Assembly: GCA_018662075.1 (NCBI GenBank)
Contig: JABJGX010000052.1
Span: forward strand, 1 to 21,730
Reading direction: 5' to 3'
DNA length: 21,730 nucleotides
Origin: Candidatus Peregrinibacteria bacterium
Lineage (GTDB): Bacteria > Patescibacteriota > Gracilibacteria > Peribacterales > Peribacteraceae
Shown: piece by piece, positions 14,067 through 21,389 of the stretch
How the letters are laid out: every line of letters starts with the position of its first letter
How positions within the stretch are numbered: the first letter of the stretch is position 1
Position numbers and translations under genes: made by a program
Notes under the pieces: model-generated
Database searches by the model: none
Seen by the model: only the letters and a program-made list of their open reading frames with translations
What the model was told of the DNA's origin: nothing

Positions 14067-15227
14067 TTATACTACTAATTTTTTAATTCTGTTCGTTGAA
14101 AGCGTGGTGAGGGCAGCGCCGATAAGTGCTGCAAAGGCGATCAAAAGATCGTATCTAAATCCTGTCTGTGGCATGTATGCAATACCTACTCCTACAACGC
14201 TACTCCATGCTTCTGGGTAAAGGTCTGCGTCTGTTTCTTCGCTCACAGCGTGTGCAAGAAGGACAACGCGGTCTCCAGATTTCAGGTGGCTCATTGCACG
14301 AGCTTCAAAAGTAGTAGTCCATGTCTGGCCTGCGAATAACTCTTCGATATTCCATCGAAGGTTTTCACCGTCGATAGCACCTTCATCCATAATAGAGAGG
14401 ATTTGTAGGCTTGATGGGTTGAACCTATCTGTGACATCAATGTCATGTAGGGTTCCTCGTGTAAGGTTTCGAATGGCGATCGTAAAGCGGATGTTTCCGC
14501 CAGGTGTTACCTCTGAAAGGTTACTCGTCTGTACGATGCGTGCATCAGGAACATCTGTATGTGCTGCATCTGGCGTAGGTGCTTTAGGCATCTTTCCACT
14601 TGCTGTTGGCTCTGTTGTTTTTCCTGCCATGCTAATCGGACGCTCTCCACAGTTAAGATTAGAGTAGAAGATGAGTGATGAACCTTCGATAAGTACTCGC
14701 TCTTGGCTCTTTCGTACTTCGCAGTCACGAGTAACATCGTAGTTTAATCTGTACATAATTGGAGCCATGTCATTAAAAACAGCTGGTGTCGTTCCGCTAA
14801 ATACTCCACCGTTCATATCAGTCATGATAAACGCAATACCAGATGGATTACTGTGTACCTTTACTGTTCCTGTGTAGGTGTACCCTGCCTTTAAACGAAG
14901 CGCTTCACCGTCTTTTAGTTCGAATGTCATAATAGTAGCTGGGTTCTCTTGAAGAAGAGATGGTCCACGCTTTAGTGTAATCTTTGTTACCGCTCTGTCC
15001 GGTGCACGAACTGCAACGCGGTATGTTCCTGCTGGAAGGTCATTTAAAATCTTTGTCTTCAAAGATGTCTTGTACTCAGATCCATTAGGAAGTGTCAAAA
15101 TCCACTGTCCGTAGACAGAGTCTGGACTACTTTGCTCCAATGTTAGTGAGCCATTTGCTGCTGCCTCTACACCTTGTGTCGATGCAAGCCCGATTGCGAG
15201 AGCCAATGAGAATAAGAGTGATTTCAT
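14067..15227 (-). CDS. Secreted surface protein with sortase-like MPQTG tail
   Basis: 386 residues from ATG 15227. An in-frame ATG at 15254 gives 395 and cannot be excluded. The signal peptide is MKSLLFSLALAIGLASTQG with a likely cut after VEA-A. Residues about 30-205 repeat the architecture of the SLH protein: a WILTLPNGSEY unit matching WTLIRPGNERT, an LPAGTYRVAV unit matching LGPGNYTFTT, then GYTYTGTVKVHSNPSGIAF with GTTP. After a linker comes a DUF11/CARDB-like domain (VTPGGNIRFTIAIRNLTRGT, DIDVTDRFNPSSLQILS). The end is MPQTG, a hydrophobic stretch LLIAFAALIGAALTTL and basic NRIKK, the layout of an LPxTG sortase signal. No sortase gene is in view, so simple membrane anchoring is possible. 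Confidence 0.8.
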   Translation of the reverse strand: MKSLLFSLALAIGLASTQGVEAAANGSLTLEQSSPDSVYGQWILTLPNGSEYKTSLKTKILNDLPAGTYRVAVRAPDRAVTKITLKRGPSLLQENPATIMTFELKDGEALRLKAGYTYTGTVKVHSNPSGIAFIMTDMNGGVFSGTTPAVFNDMAPIMYRLNYDVTRDCEVRKSQERVLIEGSSLIFYSNLNCGERPISMAGKTTEPTASGKMPKAPTPDAAHTDVPDARIVQTSNLSEVTPGGNIRFTIAIRNLTRGTLHDIDVTDRFNPSSLQILSIMDEGAIDGENLRWNIEELFAGQTWTTTFEARAMSHLKSGDRVVLLAHAVSEETDADLYPEAWSSVVGVGIAYMPQTGFRYDLLIAFAALIGAALTTLSTNRIKKLVV

Positions 15228-15289
15228 AGTGTATGAAGTAGTCTTTTGTACCATGGCAAAGAGGGGATGACTAGGAATAAGAGGGTGGT

Positions 15290-15318
15290 ATTAAACCATC
15301 ATAGTATTGATATGTCAA
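15290..15318 (-). promoter_or_regulatory. Strong promoter of the surface-protein gene
   Basis: On the minus strand TTGACA (15313-15318, full consensus) and TTTAAT (15290-15295) are 17 bp apart. The leader of roughly 55 bases before ATG 15227 is pyrimidine-rich (CATCCCCTCTTTGCC) and has no Shine-Dalgarno. Confidence 0.7.
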
Positions 15319-15325
15319 CTATACT

Positions 15326-17773
15326 TTACCTTTCAAGGGCAATATGCAGTCCGTTTGACCATTTGGACACTAAATCTGAAAGAGTAGAATCGATAATATT
15401 TGTGCCATTTTTGGTAATTTTAAGCCGGGGATCAGTGGTTGTTTGTCCAATGATTGATGATGATAAGCCTGCTTTCTCTGCATCTTCTGCACTCATTTCT
15501 AGTAGGAAACCACCAGTCTCTGAGAAGAGAATAGTGTCTGTCGCACCTTCTAGGTTGTCGAGAGTGATGTCGAGTCCTATTTTTCCACCAACTTTTCGCT
15601 GGGGCAATGTCATTTCAAAGAGGGCAAGAGCGATTCCTCCGTCAGAAATGTCATGACTGGAAAGCACGGAACCAGATGCTATCAGGTCTAGGACTTGTAC
15701 CATTTCTGCATTGGCAGTTTTAAAGTCTGGCCGCGGAACACTATTTCCAAGCAGGGCATCTGTTTCTGCATTGCAGAGCTCTTCTAGGATTGCATAGTAT
15801 GCAGAGCCACCGAGCTCTGCTTTGCGTTCTCCGATAAGCACGATGACAGAATCTTCTTTCTTGAGCTGCATAGTTACTGCTTTTCGTGCATCTTTGAGCA
15901 CTCCTGTGGTTGATACAATGGCAGTCGGGTCGATAGAGGATCCATCAGGCTGTCCGTTATATAGCGACACATTTCCAGAAATGACGGGGACTGGCTCCCC
16001 TTCGAATTGCATAGTTTTAGCGGCGTCTGCAATTCCCTGCACTCCCTGTTCCAGTTCCGCTAGTTGCTCTGGGATCTCTGGGTTTCCATAGTTCAAACAG
16101 TCTGTTAGTGCACGTGGTGTTCCACCAACGGCAACAACGTTTCGCATAGACTCGAGCGTTGCGTTGACCCCTTGCCAGTATGCACTAATGCGTCCGTATC
16201 GTCCGTTTCCATCACCGGCGATTGCGACACCTGTCCATCGGTCAGATTCTGACAGATCCCAACCTGGGTGCTCTCCTTCGTGGACATGGCTTTGAAGGTC
16301 TTGCAGTGGAGCAATGACACTTGCGTCTGCTTCTCCCGCTTCGATGATAGTATTTCCTATAACGTTTTTGTCGAAATGCCTAAAGGCAGGGGACTTAGAC
16401 GCATAGTTTGGATGGCCAAGCATTGCTTCGAATATACTTTGTAGTGTGAAGCTTTTCTCTAGGACAGAAACGGTACTTTCTGCACAGGTAATTTCTGGTT
16501 CTGGTAACTCCTTTTCGTTTAGTTTTGTTGGTCGTTCGTATTGAATTCCACAGGTGAGCGCTTCTGCAGAGGCTTCACAAATGACTTCTCCTTTGTATGA
16601 TGCTCGGTATATCCCGTCGGTAGTGACTTTTCCGATTAAGCTTGCTCGTGCATTTTTTGCCATACTTGGCAGGTCCCAGGTCTCATTAAAATGTTTAAGG
16701 ATATGCTCTGTAAGGTCTGGATGACACGTAATACAGAGCCGTTCCTGTGTTTCCGCGCAGGCTATAACTTCTGCTGGAAGGCCTTCGAGACCGACATGAA
16801 CGTTATCTATCTGAATATCTGCACCAAAACCTAGGTCTACGACTTGTTCTACAGATGCGCAGACTACTCCTCCGGCTCCAAGGTCTTTGCAGCTAATGCG
16901 TTCTAAGTTACCACTTGCGATAACCCAGTCGAATAGTGCATAGAACGATGCGAAGATGTGGCGTTTCAAGAATGGATTTGGTTCTTGCACTGCACCGCTG
17001 TTTTGTTCGCTTTTATCTTCCTCCATACTGGCAGATGCAAATGATGCTCCTCCAAAGCCAGACCTGTCGGTTGGCTTTCCAACGAGGATGATGTCATACC
17101 CGACTTCACCTGCTTCCGCGGGGCAGTAGCTATGAATGATCTCGTCTTCGCGAACGATACCGAGGGCTAGGGCATTGACGAGGCAGTTGCTGTTATAAGA
17201 ACTATCGAAAAATGTGTCTCCTCCGAGGTTTGGTATCCCAAGTGGATTTCCATACCCAGCAATACCACTGATCACTTCTTTCGTGATACTACGAGTCTCT
17301 TCTGTTTTCAGGTCTCCCATTCGGAGTAAGTCCATACATCCGATGACACGTGCACCCATACAAAGGACGTCACGCGTGCTTCCTCCGATTCCTGTTGCTG
17401 CACCCTCGTAGGGGACTATCTGACTTGGGTGGTTGTGTGATTCGTGTGTGACAACAAAACCCCAACGCTTCCCAGGAGGTCCATCGGTGATGGCTACAAT
17501 CCCACTGTCTTCTACGGGCCCAAGAATAATATGCTTTCCTGTGGTGACAAACTTTTTCAAAAAGCGACGACTAGATTTGTAGCTACAGTGTTCACTTCCT
17601 TGTATTCCCCAGATCACGGCTTCTGTTAATGTTGGGTCTCTTCCGAGTAGGTCTACAATCTTTTTTACTTCATCGATTGTCAGTCCAATTTTGTATTCTT
17701 TCAACATATTCAAGAGTTCAACGTCACTCGCAGTGGAGAACGGGAGAACCTTTGTATTTTCGGAAATGCTCAT
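15326..17773 (-). CDS. purL: Phosphoribosylformylglycinamidine synthase, small-type PurL
   Basis: 815 residues. PurL converts FGAR to FGAM with ATP and ammonia in purine synthesis. This is the 'small' form that works with separate PurQ and PurS; the B. subtilis protein has 742 residues, so this one is somewhat long. Motifs: GIQGSEHCSYKSSRRFLKKF (around residue 55-75), ESHNHPSQIVPYEGAATGIG with GSTRDVLCMGARVIG, IPNLGGDTFFDSSYNSN, GKPTDRSGFGGASFAS, CKDLGAGGVVCASVEQV, and in the second half AIAGDGNGRYGRISAYW and SHDISDGGIALALFE. There are no other pur genes nearby. Upstream on the same strand, a structured RNA ends in a terminator 36 bases before the start codon, which could make it a leader regulator. 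Confidence 0.96.
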   Translation of the reverse strand: MSISENTKVLPFSTASDVELLNMLKEYKIGLTIDEVKKIVDLLGRDPTLTEAVIWGIQGSEHCSYKSSRRFLKKFVTTGKHIILGPVEDSGIVAITDGPPGKRWGFVVTHESHNHPSQIVPYEGAATGIGGSTRDVLCMGARVIGCMDLLRMGDLKTEETRSITKEVISGIAGYGNPLGIPNLGGDTFFDSSYNSNCLVNALALGIVREDEIIHSYCPAEAGEVGYDIILVGKPTDRSGFGGASFASASMEEDKSEQNSGAVQEPNPFLKRHIFASFYALFDWVIASGNLERISCKDLGAGGVVCASVEQVVDLGFGADIQIDNVHVGLEGLPAEVIACAETQERLCITCHPDLTEHILKHFNETWDLPSMAKNARASLIGKVTTDGIYRASYKGEVICEASAEALTCGIQYERPTKLNEKELPEPEITCAESTVSVLEKSFTLQSIFEAMLGHPNYASKSPAFRHFDKNVIGNTIIEAGEADASVIAPLQDLQSHVHEGEHPGWDLSESDRWTGVAIAGDGNGRYGRISAYWQGVNATLESMRNVVAVGGTPRALTDCLNYGNPEIPEQLAELEQGVQGIADAAKTMQFEGEPVPVISGNVSLYNGQPDGSSIDPTAIVSTTGVLKDARKAVTMQLKKEDSVIVLIGERKAELGGSAYYAILEELCNAETDALLGNSVPRPDFKTANAEMVQVLDLIASGSVLSSHDISDGGIALALFEMTLPQRKVGGKIGLDITLDNLEGATDTILFSETGGFLLEMSAEDAEKAGLSSSIIGQTTTDPRLKITKNGTNIIDSTLSDLVSKWSNGLHIALER

Positions 17774-17779
17774 GCCAAG

Positions 17780-17785
17780 AGTATG
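17780..17785 (-). promoter_or_regulatory. Possible -10 box of purL
   Basis: On the minus strand CATACT is followed by CTTGGC (six bases) and ATG, with TTCACT 16 bp upstream as a weak -35. It would give a leaderless purL mRNA independent of the terminator at 17810-17849. Confidence 0.4.
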
Positions 17786-17809
17786 CAGGATTCCGCGGTG
17801 TAGTGAAAT

Positions 17810-17849
17810 AAAAAAAAGACCGACCCGTGGGAAGAAACACGGATCGGTC
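17810..17849 (-). terminator. Intrinsic terminator of RNA 1
   Basis: On the minus strand GACCGATCCGTG pairs with CACGGGTCGGTC around a short loop (12 bp including one G-U), followed by eight T. This is a very strong rho-independent terminator. Confidence 0.92.
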
Positions 17850-17852
17850 GGT

Positions 17853-17990
17853 GGAAGTCGGCTCTAGGCGGGCCATAAGACGAGGAGTAGCTAGTCTCTT
17901 GGCTCACTGTCGAGTAAAGATCACCGGCTATATGGAGCGGGCTTTCACGACCTAATCTGTGCGAAGACACAGCGCACGACTTCCGAGTAT
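17853..17990 (-). ncRNA. Structured RNA 1, class not recognised
   Basis: The RNA body is closed by GGAAGUCG (17977-17984) with CGACUUCC (17853-17860), 132 nt end to end. Inside are hairpin CUGUGU-CUUC-GCACAG, a second hairpin built on GCU-CCAUAU-AGC, and a long arm in which GCCAAGAGAC pairs with GUCUUAUGGC with one mismatch. It lies between nrdA and purL, all on the minus strand, and the intrinsic terminator follows directly. It could be an independent small RNA, the 3' end of the nrdBA mRNA or a leader attenuator for purL. It does not match the 6S, SRP, tmRNA, RNase P or common riboswitch motifs I know. It shares its closing stem and layout with RNA 2. Confidence 0.6.
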
Positions 17991-18017
17991 TTCGTACACG
18001 TATTAAGACGTATTTCT

Positions 18018-19688
18018 CTATCCTTCGCAAGCTTTACAGACCTGTTTTAGGTTTAGCTGCTGCGCGGCATTCATGCTGTGCTGGTAGTAAAGCGTCTTTA
18101 TTCCTTGCTTCCATGCAGTAATGTAGAGCTCGTTAATATCTTTAACCGGAGTATCTGGATGCACAATGACGTTTAAGGACTGTCCTTGGTCTATAAACTC
18201 TTGCCTTGTTGATGCTTGGTAGATGATTGCTAATTGGTCGAGCTCTGGGTATGTCTTGAATACTTCTTTCTCCTCATCTGTCAGGAAGTCTAGGTGCTGA
18301 CAAGAGCCGTCATGGTCACGAATGTCCTTCCAGACATCTGTTGTATTCTTTCCCTTTTCTTCGAGAAGCTTTTCGAGGAATGGGTTCTTGATAGTCGTTT
18401 TCATTTTCTGGATGTCTTTGACGTAACAGTTAGACCAGACTGGTTCGATCCCTTGGGAGACTTGTCCAAGAATGAATGCGGAGGATGTTGTAGGTGCTAC
18501 TGCCATGAGAGTGGTATTACGTCGTCCATATCCCTTGAGGACTTCTGGCTCTCCATATTTTTCTGCCATTTCTGCAGATGCTTCGTATGCACGCTGCTTG
18601 ATCATCTTAAAAATATCATGGTTGAGCTTTGCTGCGTCTCGGCTTTCAAAGGTGATCATGTTTGCTTGCAAGTAGGAGTGCCAACCAAGAACACCTAGGC
18701 CAAGAGCTCTGTGGTTTTTTGCAAAATTGTATGCGCGTTCCATGAAGAGGAATGTTCGCTGATCATCACGCTTATCAGAATCTCTGTAGGCTTCTAGCTT
18801 TTCGAGGAATTCTGATACGACTGCATCGAGGAAGTAGGCGAGCGTCTCTACCGCGTCTGTATCTTTCCATTCGTCGTAGTGCAGGATGTTGATGGAAGAG
18901 AGGACACATACAAAAGAAGCATCTTCAGAACTTGGGAGCATGATCTCTGTACAGAGGTTACTAGCGCGGATCTTCATTTCTTTATCTTTGTATACGTCGA
19001 CCGTGTTGTTGTTAACGTTATCCGTGAAGAAGATGTACGGGTATCCGATTTCGCCACGCTTTTGGATAACTTTAGCCCAGAGTGCTCGCTTACTCTCATC
19101 TCCATCAATCATTTCTTGCATCCAAACGTCTCCTACACATACTCCGTGGGTTAGTTTCTGAATAGGGTTTCCCTCTGTTCCGATCTCTAGGAATTCGTCA
19201 GCATCTGGGTGTTCTATAGGAAGGTACGGTGCAAACTGCCCGCGACGCGTTGCTCCTTGGCTGACGATATCAACCATCTTGTCAAAAAGCTGCATAAAGT
19301 GAACTGCTCCAGACGATGCTCCGTTGTTTGTAATGTCTGCCCCACGAGGACGAAGGTCTCCGAAGTATCCAGATGTTCCGCCTCCTAGCTTTGACATCAT
19401 TCCTACTTCCCCTTGCGTAAACAAGATCTCTCCCATGTCATCTCCTATGTACGACCCAAAACAGCTGATTGGAAGACCACGCTTTTTACCGAAGTTTGAC
19501 CAAACAGGGGACGCGAGTGAGTAATATCCCTTGGACATATAGTCGTAGAACTTATCTGCAAACCCTTCTACTTTATTAAGCTCTTCTGCCCTGTCTGCGA
19601 TTTCTCGAATACGCTCTTCGGGTGATGTGCCCTCTACGAGATATCCAAGTTCTAAAAACTTTCTACTATTTTCGGTGAGCCATTCCAT
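18018..19688 (-). CDS. nrdA: Ribonucleotide reductase class I, large subunit, without ATP-cone
   Basis: 556 residues, shorter than E. coli NrdA (761). It reduces ribonucleoside diphosphates to deoxy forms with the radical supplied by NrdB. Catalytic residues are visible: C76 (PISCFGS) and C261 (FVCVLS) as the redox pair, N244, C246 and E248 in NLCTEI, the radical-transfer Tyr pair at LYYQ (534-535), and the C-terminal CKAC pair (551, 554) for thioredoxin-type re-reduction. The protein starts almost at the catalytic domain, so there is no N-terminal ATP-cone. Instead a cone is on NrdB. It is 24 bases downstream of nrdB. The spacer is C/T-rich on the coding strand and G-rich on the other, with no Shine-Dalgarno. 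Confidence 0.95.
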   Translation of the reverse strand: MEWLTENSRKFLELGYLVEGTSPEERIREIADRAEELNKVEGFADKFYDYMSKGYYSLASPVWSNFGKKRGLPISCFGSYIGDDMGEILFTQGEVGMMSKLGGGTSGYFGDLRPRGADITNNGASSGAVHFMQLFDKMVDIVSQGATRRGQFAPYLPIEHPDADEFLEIGTEGNPIQKLTHGVCVGDVWMQEMIDGDESKRALWAKVIQKRGEIGYPYIFFTDNVNNNTVDVYKDKEMKIRASNLCTEIMLPSSEDASFVCVLSSINILHYDEWKDTDAVETLAYFLDAVVSEFLEKLEAYRDSDKRDDQRTFLFMERAYNFAKNHRALGLGVLGWHSYLQANMITFESRDAAKLNHDIFKMIKQRAYEASAEMAEKYGEPEVLKGYGRRNTTLMAVAPTTSSAFILGQVSQGIEPVWSNCYVKDIQKMKTTIKNPFLEKLLEEKGKNTTDVWKDIRDHDGSCQHLDFLTDEEKEVFKTYPELDQLAIIYQASTRQEFIDQGQSLNVIVHPDTPVKDINELYITAWKQGIKTLYYQHSMNAAQQLNLKQVCKACEG

Positions 19689-19712
19689 AGGTGGTGGGGA
19701 GGAGGGAGGGGA
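19689..19712 (-). other. C-rich spacer between nrdB and nrdA (G-rich on plus strand)
   Basis: The 24 bases before the nrdA ATG read as C/T/A only, including CCCCTCCCTCCTCCCC, which resembles the anti-Shine-Dalgarno rather than a Shine-Dalgarno. The plus strand has runs GGTGGTGGGGAGGAGGGA, which might form a two-tetrad quadruplex on the template strand. Confidence 0.5.
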
Positions 19713-21056
19713 TTAAAATAGATCAGCACTTGTGACACTCTTACTACGCTTGTTGTAGTTCACAGACCTCTTAACAAAGAAGTCGCCGTGCTTTGTTCCG
19801 ATAATTTCGTCATCAAACCAGTCAGACTCTGCGACGAGCTTTTCGTCTACGTCAAACACTGGGTCGATGTTGATGCTCTCTAAAGAGTTATTCAGCCTGT
19901 TTTTAATGAATTCCAAAATGACATTTTTTGGAAGAAAATCGAGTTCTCCTTGCTCAAATATCCAGTCGATAATTTTACTTTCGGCCTCGTACGCCTGCAT
20001 GCAGAGTGCTTGTACATTCTGGCTATGTTCTTCATCGAACCAGCTTGGGTTTTCCTTCTTAATAATGTTAATAATCTCTATTCCGAAGTTTCCGTGGATC
20101 TGTTCCTCTTTTGATGTCGCTTCGACAACATTTGAAATTCCTTTCAGCTTATCGCGATGCTTGTTAAACGCCATGATGATCAGGAATTGAGAAAAGAGTG
20201 ATACATGTTCTATAAAGAGAGAGAACAGAAGAATGGACTGTGCGTACTCTTCCTTATCTTCACTGCGCGCATTTTTAAGTGCGAGCTCTAGGTAGTGCAC
20301 ACGCTCCATCATGACAGGATTTCCAATGATGTCTTCAAACTCTTCATTGAGACCTAAGATCTCTAGTAGGTGACTATAGGCATCGTGGTGGCGTACTTCG
20401 CTTTCTGCAAACGTTGCTCCGACCGCTCCGATCTCTGGCTTTGGCATTTTATCGTAGATGTTTCCCCAAAAGGTTTTTACGGCTACTTCTATCTGGGAGA
20501 TGGCGAGCATCGTATTTTTTATAGCGTTTCGTTCAGACTCATTGATCCCTACTTTGAAGTCCTGAATGTCGCTCGTGAAGTTGAATTCTGTGTGAATCCA
20601 GTACGAGTGACGAATAGCATCTGTGTACTCCAGAAGTTCTGAGTACTCGTATGGCTTTAGACAAAGACGCTTCTTGAAAATGTCTCGCTTTCTTTCCGCT
20701 GCTCTGTTTGCCCGATAGAGGATGTAGACCTTTGCGACATTATGGAAATTACTACTCATGAGTGATTCCTCTACAGTGTCTTGGATAACTTCTACATCGA
20801 GCATTTTATTCTCTGCAGCCTTCCTAATAATGTTCAGGAGCACGGTGTGAACAACAATGGCAACGTTATTCTGCATGTAGGGCTCTAGCTTCTCTTTCTC
20901 TGTCAGTTCAAAGGTAGACCGGAATGCCGCTTCTATTGCATCTGCGATACGCTTTTCATCAAATGAAATAGCACTTCCGTTCCGTTTTTTAACAACGATT
21001 GATTTCTGAATGGCGGAGAGGACGGAGCCGTGATCTGTTTTGAAAGCGGTAGACAT
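19713..21056 (-). CDS. nrdB: Ribonucleotide reductase class I, radical subunit, with N-terminal ATP-cone
   Basis: 447 residues from ATG 21056. This start is chosen because the extra 41 codons possible upstream encode the cobalamin riboswitch and look unlike protein. Residues about 18-120 are an ATP-cone (IVVKKRNGSAISFDEKRIAD, VIQDTVEESLM, AKVYILYRANR), normally found on NrdA. The radical domain keeps the diiron ligands D166, E220, H223 (SEVRHHDAY), E283, E318 and H321 (EEQIH), and the radical tyrosine Y227. The tail ends SVTSADLF, the usual kind of NrdA-docking peptide. ATP-cones on NrdB are known in some flavobacteria, where they control activity by dATP-driven oligomerisation. Here the cone is the only one in the operon. 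Regulation by riboswitch and NrdR is indicated upstream. Confidence 0.95.
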   Translation of the reverse strand: MSTAFKTDHGSVLSAIQKSIVVKKRNGSAISFDEKRIADAIEAAFRSTFELTEKEKLEPYMQNNVAIVVHTVLLNIIRKAAENKMLDVEVIQDTVEESLMSSNFHNVAKVYILYRANRAAERKRDIFKKRLCLKPYEYSELLEYTDAIRHSYWIHTEFNFTSDIQDFKVGINESERNAIKNTMLAISQIEVAVKTFWGNIYDKMPKPEIGAVGATFAESEVRHHDAYSHLLEILGLNEEFEDIIGNPVMMERVHYLELALKNARSEDKEEYAQSILLFSLFIEHVSLFSQFLIIMAFNKHRDKLKGISNVVEATSKEEQIHGNFGIEIINIIKKENPSWFDEEHSQNVQALCMQAYEAESKIIDWIFEQGELDFLPKNVILEFIKNRLNNSLESINIDPVFDVDEKLVAESDWFDDEIIGTKHGDFFVKRSVNYNKRSKSVTSADLF

Positions 21057-21068
21057 AAGTGGGGGATG

Positions 21069-21099
21069 AAAAAAGCGGAGATGTTTTGCACCTAACATC
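21069..21099 (-). terminator. Possible expression platform of the cobalamin riboswitch
   Basis: GAUGUU (21094-21099) can pair with AACAUC (21080-21085), followed by UCCGC and six U. An alternative hairpin GCACC (21115-21119) with GGUGC (21088-21092) cannot coexist with it in a simple fold. The pair could be a terminator/antiterminator switch. The stem is weak, so this is tentative. Confidence 0.4.
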
Positions 21100-21212
21100 A
21101 CAGTTGTGAGTATCGGTGCTTCGTGCGAGCAGTGCGGGTCGTCTGACTTTAACAGTTGCGCGACAGTGGGGAATTGCACCCGCTTGACGTATTCCGCGTA
21201 AGACTGAGTATG
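21085..21212 (-). promoter_or_regulatory. Adenosylcobalamin riboswitch in the nrdBA leader
   Basis: The conserved elements occur in order on the minus strand: GCGGAA (21192-21197), GGUGCAAUUCC (21170-21180), GCGCAACUGU (21152-21161) and the B12 box AGUCAGACGACCCGC (21134-21148). GCGGGU and ACCCGC close the core stem perfectly. These match the cobalamin aptamer consensus GGUGnAAnUCC, CCGCnACUGU and AGYCAGgAgACCuGC closely. It sits between the tandem NrdR-like boxes and nrdB. Class I reductase genes under such switches are known in Streptomyces, where B12 represses them in favour of the B12-dependent class II enzyme. Confidence 0.88.
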
Positions 21213-21225
21213 GATTATCTAGTGT
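21210..21225 (-). promoter_or_regulatory. NrdR-like box 2 (promoter-proximal)
   Basis: On the minus strand ACACTAGATAATCCAT. The half ACACTAGATA fits the NrdR consensus ACACTATATATAGTGT, but the other half is degenerate. It overlaps a possible -10 (GATAAT). It lies exactly 32 bp (three helical turns) from box 1. Confidence 0.5.
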
Positions 21226-21241
21226 CTTCATGCAAACCCAC

Positions 21242-21257
21242 ACACAATATGTTGTGT
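21242..21257 (-). promoter_or_regulatory. NrdR-like box 1
   Basis: ACACAATATGTTGTGT on the plus strand matches the NrdR box ACACTATATATAGTGT at 13 of 16 positions and is palindromic apart from the centre. NrdR is the ATP-cone repressor of reductase genes and usually binds two boxes 15-16 bp apart. Here the gap to box 2 is 16 bp. Confidence 0.7.
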
Positions 21258-21344
21258 ATGTCGTTTTTTTGTTTTCAGTTACACGAATAAATATTCTTTA
21301 CAGTGTAGCTTCAAATAATTTTGGTTTGTATGGCAAGTGATAAT

Positions 21345-21381
21345 AAAAAAAGAGACCTGTTCACGAATGCGAACAGGTCTC
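21345..21381 (-). terminator. Intrinsic terminator of RNA 2
   Basis: On the minus strand GAGACCTGTTC pairs perfectly with GAACAGGTCTC (11 bp, eight-base loop), followed by seven T. Confidence 0.93.
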
Positions 21382-21389
21382 GGTAGGGT

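Noticed and set aside
17853..17984. RNA 1 as a tRNA or tmRNA piece because of its acceptor-like stem followed by ACC
   Set aside because: There is no T-arm (UUCRA) or D-arm, and the base after ACC is G rather than A in a CCA end.
21057..21179. Forty-one extra N-terminal codons for NrdB
   Set aside because: This stretch carries the cobalamin aptamer core, and the encoded peptide (Cys/His/Pro-rich) has no relation to NrdB proteins.
21134..21200. A tRNA T-arm-like sequence (GGGUGCAAUUCCC) upstream of nrdB
   Set aside because: The loop lacks the UUC of a T-loop and no other tRNA arm fits. The same bases belong to the cobalamin riboswitch.
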